A stretch of DNA of 64,000 nt from SZUA-254 sp031379665 (GTDB lineage: Bacteria; Bacteroidota; Ignavibacteria; UBA10030; SZUA-254), in NCBI GenBank assembly GCA_031379665.1, contig JANNFI010000107.1, positions 1 through 64,000 of the forward strand, read 5' to 3'. Below are positions 1 through 7,800 of this stretch, in pieces. The translations under genes were made by a program, and so were the position numbers. The notes beneath the pieces are model-generated. The model was not told where the DNA came from and did not search any database. It worked only from the letters and a program-made list of their open reading frames with translations. Each line of letters starts with the position of its first letter. Position 1 is the first letter of the stretch.

Positions 1-417
1 GTCCCGGACGGGCGCGAGGTCCAGATCAACCTGAACCCGCTCGACGCGGGCGACGACGTCCCGATCATCAAGGTCGGGGAGAGGATCATCCTCGAGGGCG
101 TGAACTTCGAGACGAACAAGGCGACGCTCCTGCCGGGGGCAAAGGCGATCCTCGACCAGGTGGCCATCAGCCTCCTCGGCAATTCCGAGGCCGAAGTCGC
201 GATCCACGGTCATACGGACAATGTCGGCGGCGCGAAATACAACCAGGACCTGTCGCTTCGCCGCGCCGAGAGCGTGAAGGCGTACCTCGTCAGCCTCGGC
301 ATCCCGGCGGCGCGGATGAGCTCGAGGGGATATGGGTTCGTCAAACCTATCGCCGACAACGCGACGGCGCAGGGTCGGGCGAAGAACCGCCGCATCGAGT
401 TCGTCCGCATCAAGTAA
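1..417 (+). CDS. OmpA-family protein, C-terminal part (5' end outside window)
   Basis: The reading frame is open from base 1, so only the last 138 residues are visible. They form an OmpA-like peptidoglycan-binding domain: the entry motif NFETNKATLLP, the central GHTDNVG, the RRAESVKAYL helix and the terminal NRRIEFVRIK are all in the usual order. Such domains anchor outer-membrane or periplasmic proteins to peptidoglycan. A GTG at 100 could be mistaken for a start, but in-frame coding sequence (VPDGREVQINLNP) continues upstream of it. What precedes the domain (a barrel, a lipoprotein or repeats) cannot be seen. A strong terminator follows at 442. Confidence 0.9.
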   Translation, partial: VPDGREVQINLNPLDAGDDVPIIKVGERIILEGVNFETNKATLLPGAKAILDQVAISLLGNSEAEVAIHGHTDNVGGAKYNQDLSLRRAESVKAYLVSLGIPAARMSSRGYGFVKPIADNATAQGRAKNRRIEFVRIK

Positions 418-441
418 GCGCTACCTGTTCTTTTCACCTCG

Positions 442-476
442 ATCCCGGGTTTGTCACGAACCCCGGGATTTTTTTT
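442..476 (+). terminator. Rho-independent terminator after the OmpA-like gene
   Basis: An inverted repeat (ATCCCGGG paired with CCCGGGAT around a short loop) is followed at once by a run of eight T. It lies 25 bases after the stop of the OmpA-like gene and separates it from the acyl-CoA genes. Confidence 0.9.
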
Positions 477-536
477 GCAATTCTTTACGAATTGTTTTAC
501 TTTAACGGCGTCTTCACAGCACACTCCTATAGAGCC

Positions 537-1751
537 ATGGCCAATCCCAGGGAAGTCGTCATCGTCGGCGCCTGCCGCACGCCGATCGGGTCGTTCGGCG
601 GTTCTCTCAGCGCGTTCAGCGCCCCGCAGCTCGGCGCCGTTGCCGTGAGGGAGTCGCTTCGGCGGTCGATGGTCGACCCTGCCTCTGTCGACGAAGTCAT
701 CATGGGCTGCGTGCTCACTGCTGGGATCGGGCAGGCCCCCGCACGGCAAGCCGCCCTTTTCGCCGGCCTCCCGCCTTCCGTCCAGACGATGACCGTCAAC
801 AAGGTCTGCGGCTCCGGGATGAAGGCGACGATGCTTGGAGCGCAAGCCATCATGCTCGGCGATGCCGATGTGGTGGTCGCCGGCGGCATGGAGAGCATGT
901 CGAATGCCCCTTACCTCCTCGAGAAGGCAAGGACCGGCTACAGGATGGGCCACGGCTCGGTGGTCGATTCCATGATCAAGGACGGCCTGTGGGACCCGTA
1001 CGATGACATCCATATGGGCAACGCGGCCGAACTCTGTGCCAAAAACTGCAATGTTTCGAGGGAAGAGCAGGACGAATTTTCAGTGACGAGCTACCGGAGG
1101 GCTCTCGAGGCCCAACAGAAGGGGTATTTCAACGACGAGATCGTGGCAGTTGAGATTCCGCAGAAGAAGGGGGATCCCGTTCGCGTCACCGACGATGAGG
1201 AACCCGGCAGGGTGAAGTTCGACAAGATCGCGACCTTGCGACCGGCTTTCGCCAAGGACGGGACCGTCACCGCGGCGAACGCTTCGAAGATCAACGACGG
1301 CGCGGCGGCGCTCGTCCTGATGTCGGCCGAAAAGGCAGCCGCGCTGAAACTGCCAGTGCTCGCGACGATCCGTTCGTTTGGCTCGGCCGCCAGGAAGCCG
1401 GTGGAGTTCACCACGGCTCCGGCGGACGTCATACCGAAGGTCCTGAAGAAAGCCGGCCTCACCCTTGCCGACATCGACCTCTTCGAAGTCAACGAAGCCT
1501 TCGCCGTCGTCAACCTGGCGGTCAACGGGATGCTCGGTATTGATCCCGCCAAACTGAACGTCCACGGCGGTGCAGTCGCGCTCGGTCATCCGATCGGGGC
1601 GAGCGGCGCCCGGATCCTCGTCACCCTCGTGTACGCGCTCCGGAGGCTCGCCAAGAAACGCGGCCTCGCCGCCATCTGCATCGGCGGGGGCGAAGCGAGC
1701 GGGATGATTATCGATCGATCATCGAACGATAAGGACAGGCCCCTGCAATGA
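537..1751 (+). CDS. atoB: Acetyl-CoA acetyltransferase (thiolase)
   Basis: A 404-residue thiolase that condenses two acetyl-CoA, or cleaves 3-ketoacyl-CoA in the degradative direction. The catalytic set is present: nucleophile Cys91 in NKVCGSGMK, His351 in ALGHPIGASGAR and Cys381 in CIGGGEASG. The length is slightly above the usual 390-395. The ATG at 537 was chosen because family homology starts just after it (REVVIVGACRTPIG); the frame is open to 492 but the extra residues do not look like thiolase. No strong ribosome binding site is visible. The stop overlaps the next gene by four bases, so the two are co-transcribed. Biosynthetic or degradative use cannot be decided from sequence. Confidence 0.93.
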   Translation: MANPREVVIVGACRTPIGSFGGSLSAFSAPQLGAVAVRESLRRSMVDPASVDEVIMGCVLTAGIGQAPARQAALFAGLPPSVQTMTVNKVCGSGMKATMLGAQAIMLGDADVVVAGGMESMSNAPYLLEKARTGYRMGHGSVVDSMIKDGLWDPYDDIHMGNAAELCAKNCNVSREEQDEFSVTSYRRALEAQQKGYFNDEIVAVEIPQKKGDPVRVTDDEEPGRVKFDKIATLRPAFAKDGTVTAANASKINDGAAALVLMSAEKAAALKLPVLATIRSFGSAARKPVEFTTAPADVIPKVLKKAGLTLADIDLFEVNEAFAVVNLAVNGMLGIDPAKLNVHGGAVALGHPIGASGARILVTLVYALRRLAKKRGLAAICIGGGEASGMIIDRSSNDKDRPLQ

Positions 1752-2596
1752 AGAACGTCACTGTCATCGGCGCCGGGACGATGGGCAACGGCATCGCCCA
1801 CGTCTTCTCGCAGTTCGGCTACGCCGTCACACTCACCGACATCCGCGACGACCTCGTCGAGCGGGGGCTGAAGACCATCGCCGGCAACCTCGATCGCCAG
1901 ATCAGGAAGGGTGGGCTCAACGAGGCGGACAAGGCGAGGATCCTCCAGGGCATCTCGCGTTCCACCGATTTACGCTCCGCCGTATCGACCGCCGACCTCG
2001 TGATCGAAGCCGCCACCGAAAACAAGGGCGTGAAGTTGGAAATATTCCGCACGATTGCGGCGGCCGCACCCCCCGATGCCGTTCTGGCGTCGAACACCTC
2101 GTCCATCTCCATCACGGAGATCGCGGCCGTCACGGGAAGGGCGAACAGGGTGATCGGGATGCATTTCATGAACCCGGTCCCGGTGATGAAGCTCGTCGAG
2201 GTGATCCGGGGACTTTCAACAGACGACAGAACGACCGCCGAGATTCTCGCTGTGACCCGCAGCCTCGAAAAGACCCCAGTCGAGGTGAACGACTACCCGG
2301 GTTTCATCTCCAACCGACTGCTCCTCCCGATGATCAATGAAGCGATCTATTGTGTGATGGAAGGGGTGGCGACTCCCGAGTCGATCGACACCGTGATGAA
2401 GCTCGGGATGAACCATCCGATGGGACCCCTCACACTTGCCGATTTCATCGGCCTGGACGTCTGCCTGGCGATTATGAACGTGCTTCACGAAGGCCTCGGT
2501 GACACCAAGTACCGGCCCTGCCCTCTCTTGAAGAAGATGGTCGCGGACGGTCGCCTGGGAAAGAAATCCGGCCGGGGTTTTTATACCTACTCCTGA
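1748..2596 (+). CDS. hbd: 3-hydroxybutyryl-CoA / 3-hydroxyacyl-CoA dehydrogenase
   Basis: A 282-residue NAD(P)-dependent dehydrogenase that interconverts acetoacetyl-CoA and 3-hydroxybutyryl-CoA. The Rossmann nucleotide motif GAGTMGNG is at residues 8-15. The SNTSS segment, the catalytic histidine segment GMHFMNPVPVMKLVE, and the C-terminal dimerisation domain ending in GRLGKKSGRGFYTY are all typical. Length matches stand-alone Hbd proteins without a fused crotonase domain. It overlaps the thiolase by ATGA and is followed 21 bases later by an acyl-CoA dehydrogenase, making a three-gene acyl-CoA unit that lacks an enoyl-CoA hydratase. Confidence 0.94.
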   Translation: MKNVTVIGAGTMGNGIAHVFSQFGYAVTLTDIRDDLVERGLKTIAGNLDRQIRKGGLNEADKARILQGISRSTDLRSAVSTADLVIEAATENKGVKLEIFRTIAAAAPPDAVLASNTSSISITEIAAVTGRANRVIGMHFMNPVPVMKLVEVIRGLSTDDRTTAEILAVTRSLEKTPVEVNDYPGFISNRLLLPMINEAIYCVMEGVATPESIDTVMKLGMNHPMGPLTLADFIGLDVCLAIMNVLHEGLGDTKYRPCPLLKKMVADGRLGKKSGRGFYTYS

Positions 2597-2617
2597 ACAG
2601 TCTATCCATACCCCCCA

Positions 2618-3760
2618 ATGAACTTCGATTTTACTGAAACCCAGCTGATGATCAGGGATACCGCGAAGAAGTTCGCGGAAGATGAACTCGGGCCCGACTC
2701 CATCGAAAGGGATGAAAAGGAGGAATTCCCCCACGCGGCGATCAAGAAAATGGGGGAGTTGGGGTTCATGGGTATGATGGTGCCGGAAAAATTCGGCGGG
2801 GCGGGGCTCGATATGGTCAGCTATATCCTTGCCCTTGAAGAAATTTCGAAGGTCGATGCCTCGGCCGGGGTCATTATGTCGGTCAACAACTCACTCGTAT
2901 GCTTCGGAATCAACGAGTGGGGGAACGAATTCCAAAAGGAAAAATACCTGACCCCCCTCGCCTGCGGGAAAGCCCTGGGCGCTTTCGCGCTCTCTGAACC
3001 GGAAGCGGGCAGCGATGCCTCAAATCAGCGCACAACGGCCACCCGAAACGGAGACCACTACCTTCTGAACGGCACGAAAAACTGGATTACCAACGGGTCG
3101 ACCGCGGATTATGTTCTGGTGATGGCGTCGACCGACAAGTCGAAGGGCCCGCACGGGATCAGCACCTTTATCGTCGAGAAGGGGACGCCCGGTTTCACCA
3201 TAGCGAAAAAAGAGAAAAAACTCGGCATCCGGAGTTCCGATACGGTTTCGCTCTCTTTCCAGGATTGCCAGGTTGCGGTCGAAAACCGGATCGGCGAGGA
3301 TGGATTCGGGTTCAAGTTCGCGATGAAGACTCTCGACGGTGGCCGTGTGGGGATCGCGGCTCAGGCCTATGGAATTGCGGAAGCTTCGTTGAACGCGGCG
3401 CTCCGCTACTCAAGGGAACGCAAGGCCTTCGAACGGCCCATTTTTGACTTTCAGGCGATCCAGTTCAAACTGGCCGAGATGGCCACAAAGGTCGACGCCG
3501 CCCAACTCCTCATCCTCAAGGCGGCTCAATTGAAGCAGGAAGGAAAGCCGTACGGTAAAGCGGCCGCGATGGCCAAACTTTTCGCATCGAAAATCTCAGT
3601 CGAATGCGCCCTCGAGGCGATCCAGATCCACGGTGGCTACGGATATGTCCGGGAATACCTGGTGGAGCGGTACCTCCGCGACGCAAAAATCACCGAAATT
3701 TATGAGGGTACCTCCGAAATCCAGCACCTCGTCATCGCCCGGTCGCTCCTGAAGGAGTAA
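2618..3760 (+). CDS. Acyl-CoA dehydrogenase, short-chain/butyryl type
   Basis: A 380-residue flavoprotein that oxidises acyl-CoA to trans-2-enoyl-CoA with FAD. Both family signatures are visible: GAFALSEPEAGSDA in the first half, and the C-terminal QIHGGYGYVREYLVER region followed by the catalytic-base segment ITEIYEGTSEIQ. The glutamate of EIYEGT is at the place used by short-chain and butyryl-CoA dehydrogenases. It closes the thiolase-hbd-ACAD operon. No electron-transfer flavoprotein genes are adjacent, so its electron acceptor must be encoded elsewhere. Substrate chain length cannot be fixed from sequence. Confidence 0.92.
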   Translation: MNFDFTETQLMIRDTAKKFAEDELGPDSIERDEKEEFPHAAIKKMGELGFMGMMVPEKFGGAGLDMVSYILALEEISKVDASAGVIMSVNNSLVCFGINEWGNEFQKEKYLTPLACGKALGAFALSEPEAGSDASNQRTTATRNGDHYLLNGTKNWITNGSTADYVLVMASTDKSKGPHGISTFIVEKGTPGFTIAKKEKKLGIRSSDTVSLSFQDCQVAVENRIGEDGFGFKFAMKTLDGGRVGIAAQAYGIAEASLNAALRYSRERKAFERPIFDFQAIQFKLAEMATKVDAAQLLILKAAQLKQEGKPYGKAAAMAKLFASKISVECALEAIQIHGGYGYVREYLVERYLRDAKITEIYEGTSEIQHLVIARSLLKE

Positions 3761-3970
3761 GTCGACCGGTTCCACCCTCGTAATTGGGTCAGTCCTGCGT
3801 TCCAGTGAGGACCTCTCTGCAAAAGACCCCCAACCCGGTCAAGGGGAAGGGGGAGCCCCATCCCACACAATCCACCCCCAAATCCTGCCCGTAAAAATCG
3901 GCGGTTATGCTAAGTTTAAGCCATTTTGAGGGGTTATAGGACTCACTTGATTTAATCCCAAAAAACAACT
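3761..3970. other. Non-coding spacer with inverted repeats
   Basis: This is the first part of a 346-base gene-free interval. It contains a G/C-rich inverted repeat at 3827-3853 (CCCCC-aa-CCC pairing with GGG-gaa-GGGGG) and a weaker one near 3792-3812 (GTCCT with AGGAC). Neither is followed by a T-run, so they are not classical intrinsic terminators, though either could mark the end of the acyl-CoA transcript. The sequence turns AT-rich towards the promoter at 3971. No gene was found. Confidence 0.5.
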
Positions 3971-3999
3971 TGACAACCACTTTAAATTTTGGTATAATC
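3971..3999 (+). promoter_or_regulatory. Perfect sigma70-type promoter for the outer membrane protein gene
   Basis: TTGACA at 3971-3976 and TATAAT at 3994-3999 are separated by exactly 17 bases, in an AT-rich context. Transcription would begin near 4006, giving a leader of about 100 bases. Close to its 5' end is a short hairpin, CCGTC-GGGA-GACGG at 4017-4030, with a GNRA-type loop. A second possible stem pairs 4049-4053 with 4077-4081. Confidence 0.8.
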
Positions 4000-4106
4000 T
4001 CAACGTTCATTTTTGCCGTCCGGGAGACGGATCGGAGATGGGCTTAATTTGTGGAAATGTGTCAATCGTAATAATTCACAATATCTCAACAAATAGAGGG
4101 ATTCAA

Positions 4107-4751
4107 ATGAAAAGACTGCTCTTAGTTGGACTGGTCCTGTTGCTCGCGGCCGGGTTTGCGACTGCCGGTGAGACGAAACAGGGAACGACAACGCTCAATT
4201 TCCTGATCAACGGTTTGGGTACTTTCGGCGTCAATGGATCGACTGCCGGAACGGCCAATGGAAACTATCTCTACGGTTTCGGCGCATCGTACTACATTCA
4301 GGACGATATGGCGATCCGTCTTGGCCTGGCGTTCAACCGATGGAACTCCAACGAGAAAGACGTCAACGTCACGGGTGACGAGCAGGATTTCACGCAGATG
4401 GCCTTCGGCATTCAGCCGGCGTTGCTCTGGTTCTTCATGAACGAAGGACCGGTTTCCGCATACTGGGGCCCGGGTGTGATGTTCGGAATGTCGTCCAATG
4501 AGAGCGTATATACTCCTCCGACCGGTGCGGCATCCACATCGAAGACCAGCTACACCGACTTCGGTGTTGGCATCATCATGGGTGCGCAATGGATGGCGTG
4601 GGAACAGGTCGCTTTCAATGCGGAATACATGATCTCCTATAACAGTTCCGCTTCGGACACCGAAAGCGGCGGCACGACGACGGACGGACCCTCAATCACC
4701 GAATTCGGGATTTCTTCCTGGTCGGTCGGTTTGAACCTGTTCCTTCGTTAA
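4107..4751 (+). CDS. Outer membrane beta-barrel-like protein with signal peptide
   Basis: A 214-residue exported protein. It starts with a clear signal peptide (MKRLLLVGLVLLLAAGFATAG) whose probable cleavage site is after residue 19-20. The rest alternates polar and aromatic residues with many glycines, e.g. GNYLYGFGASYYI, AIRLGLAFNRW, VSAYWGPGVMFG and SWSVGLNLFLR, the pattern of a small OmpW/OmpX-like barrel of about eight strands. The ATG at 4107 is preferred over an upstream in-frame ATG at 4038 because it has a purine-rich ribosome site (AGAGGG, 4095-4100) and starts the signal peptide exactly. The gene stands alone between its promoter and a terminator. The function is not known. Confidence 0.8.
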   Translation: MKRLLLVGLVLLLAAGFATAGETKQGTTTLNFLINGLGTFGVNGSTAGTANGNYLYGFGASYYIQDDMAIRLGLAFNRWNSNEKDVNVTGDEQDFTQMAFGIQPALLWFFMNEGPVSAYWGPGVMFGMSSNESVYTPPTGAASTSKTSYTDFGVGIIMGAQWMAWEQVAFNAEYMISYNSSASDTESGGTTTDGPSITEFGISSWSVGLNLFLR

Positions 4752-4772
4752 GCTTCAGAACCAATCTTCAGA

Positions 4773-4802
4773 AGGCGTCCCGGTTTCCGGGACGCCTTTT
4801 TT
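4773..4802 (+). terminator. Rho-independent terminator after the barrel protein
   Basis: A perfect 12-base-pair stem (AAGGCGTCCCGG with CCGGGACGCCTT, loop of three T) runs directly into a T-rich tail. It isolates the barrel gene from the kinase gene. Confidence 0.95.
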
Positions 4803-4825
4803 ATTTACACCCCCCCGCAAGAATC

Positions 4826-4855
4826 TTGCGGTGCGAAGGGATAATCGTTACATTG
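4826..4855 (+). promoter_or_regulatory. Candidate promoter, TTG-N20-TACATTG
   Basis: TTG at 4826-4828 is followed after 20 bases by TACATTG (4849-4855). The same pair of elements, with the identical TACATTG, occurs before greA. The pattern resembles the Bacteroidota -33/-7 promoter. Transcription would begin around 4859, only a few bases before the TTG start proposed for the kinase. Confidence 0.5.
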
Positions 4856-4865
4856 AGGTGATTTT

Positions 4866-7800
4866 TTGCACATCGTAACGATGCAACCCTCATTCTCCAC
4901 CGGATCACCTGAATTCGACCGTTACCTGGGGGGCATCCGTGATGGCGACACCCTCCTCATACTCCAAACCGTTCGCGGTGACTCTCAACCCCTGTTGCGA
5001 AACGTTCTGGGTAGTGCCAGAATCGCAGATGGACGAGTCCTTTACCTCAATCTCACCGGATCTCGCGATTTCCTCCTTGCAGGGACCAACGCCCAAGACC
5101 TCCGGCCGCCTAAGTCGGTAAGCTCACGCCCTCTCGCGCTCCGCCGCTGGATGATGGGACGTCTGAAAGAGATGAAAACCGGGGATTTCATCATCACGGA
5201 CGACCTCGACGAGTGCAGGGAGGCTTTTGGTGGGGAGAAGGAGCTCCTCCGTGTGTTCTGCGACATCTGCGCCACATTACTCAAAAAGAAAGGGTTTTTC
5301 TTCGTCACGGCCCTCCGTACTTCCTTCCGAACAGAGACCCTCATCGCATTGAGGGAAGCATCCTCGCTCTGTCTCGAGCTCTCCACCCACGGGGGTGACC
5401 TCCTGCTGATGCCCGTTCATATGAAGGGAAGGCATCACACCGGGCCCCCATCACCCTTCGGTTTTCGCTTGTCAGCCAAGGGGGCGGGAAAAAACCGGCG
5501 CCTCATCCCTATTTCGGACTTTGAGACCTCGCACGGCGGGAAGATACGCGATGAGTTCTTCAACCGGGAGGCCACCGCGGCGGGGATTATCGAGGGTTTT
5601 CCCGCGGGAACGCCGTTTGGCGTCCTGATCGCCGACCTCCGGGGCTCGTTCCGGGCCACGAATGTCAAGCTTCGAAAGTTACTCGCAGTGGCCGGAGATG
5701 ACGCCGACCTCCCGCCCACAATTTCGTTCCTCAGTCCCGCCCGGAAACGGGCATTCCTCCGGTTCCTCGCGATGGTGCGGAAGAACCCCGACAACTCCGG
5801 GGAGCTGACGGTACGATCGACTCAGGGGACCGATCTTCCGATCAGCGTTCGCTCGACGCCGCTCGAAGGCGGCCTCACCCTTTTCGTGGTCGAAGAAAAT
5901 CGTTCGAATCACGAATTAAACAAGAAACTAACCGATCTCCAGGGGCAGGTCGACGAATTGTTCGGCGCCCACCCCGTGCCATCGTGTTACGTCGACCGGA
6001 AGAAGGTCCTCTCGGCAAACGCGGCTTTCGTCAGGCTGAAGGGCGAGGGGAGCGTTTCAACCGGGGGTATCAACCTTTCGACGGTCTTCCCGGTGAAGAC
6101 CCTCAGGCTGCTGCGGGAGCGGATGGAAGCCGCCCTCTCGGCGGCAGACCGGATGACCATCACGGGGCACCTTCTCCGCGCCGACGGCGCTCAGATTCCC
6201 GTCAGGATCTCCATCTCACCCGCCGGAGGTGACGCCGGTGAGTGCTGCGCCCTCGTGTTGGAGGACATTTCGGAATTCGCATCGAGGATCGGCTCCCTCG
6301 AGGAAAGCGACAGGAGGTTCAGGACGATCGCCGAGCAGATTTCACGGCCCGTCGCCCTGATCCAGGGGAAAACGCTCGTGTATTGCAATCCACCGTGCGT
6401 TGAATTGTTCGGGCCGGGGGAGCCGGAAAAGTTTCGCGGACAGGCGTTGACCGGGATGGTGTCCCCCCATCAGCGTGAGGGATTCGACGCCGCGCTTACG
6501 AAGTTCGCCGCTTCCCGGCTGAACGCGCAGCAGATCGACACGATGCTCGTCAGGTCCGGCGGAGAGCAACTCGGAGTCCGGCTGACCCTCCGCAAGATCC
6601 AGGGCGTCAGCGATGCCGGTATCCTCGTCGAATTCGAAGACGTGACGGAGCGACGATCGGAAGAGGCTCGGCTCACCGGGATGCAGAAAGGGACGGAGCG
6701 GATCAAGTCGATCCTCGAGGCAGCGACGGGCACACTCGAATACGAAAAGCTGGTCCACATCGCGCTCGACCGGTCGCTGGAAGTCCTGGGCTGGACGGGG
6801 GGCTCGGTCTACACGCTCGACGTCGCGTCGAAAACCTTCGCCGCCGTCTACTCAAAGCACCTCCCGAAGAAACTCCTCGAGACACTCGCGATCCTCCCCT
6901 CCACGGAGGGGCTCGGCGGATACCTGTCGAAGACGCTCGAAAGCCACGTCTTCCGGATCGACAAGTATCCCAGTTACCTCCCGTTCAAGACGCTCTTCCG
7001 CGAACACCGCATAAAGCAGATGTCGCTCATACCCCTGGTCCACGCGGAGGCACCGATCGGTTTCATCCTCGGGCTGTCTCTCAATGAAGGGGACCAGGAC
7101 CACGTCTCGCTCGGGACCCTGACCACGCTCGGCCGCCAGCTCGGGAACGCGATGGTGAACGCCAGGAGACTGGCCGCCGTCAGGGAATCCGAACACCGGC
7201 TCCACACCGTCGTGGACTCTCTCTCGGGGATCGTCTACACGTCCGGCCCCGACGGAACCCTCCTGACGATCGACGCCGCGGTCGGAGGGATCCTCGGCTA
7301 CGCCCCCCGCGATTTCGACCGGAACAGGTCGCTGTTCCTCTCCCTGATTCACGAGGAGGACAAGAGAATATATCTGGAAAGGGTCACCGGGTCCGCGGCG
7401 CTCGGATCGGGTTTCGTCCGCGAGTACCGCATCAGACCGAAGGCGAAGGCCGCGTTCCGTTGGATGCGCGATTCGGTGTCGGTGATGAGGGACCAGGAAG
7501 GCAAGGTCGCCGGCTTCACCGGGATCCTCTCCGACGTCACCGAAGAACATGAAAAGATGCGTTCGGTGATGACTGAGCACTCGATCCTGCGCACCGTCCA
7601 GGACGCCCTCCCCGACGGCGTGGCCGTCTTCGACGACGGCGCCACGTGCGTCGACTGGAACCCGACGATGGAGTTGATCACAGGGGTGCCGAGGGGCGAG
7701 GCGATCGGGAAGGCCGCGAAAGACATCGCACCGTTACCGCTGTCGCTCGGCGTCGACGGGTTCCAGCTGTCGGTCTCCGGACGGAAACCCTCAAGGCTCG

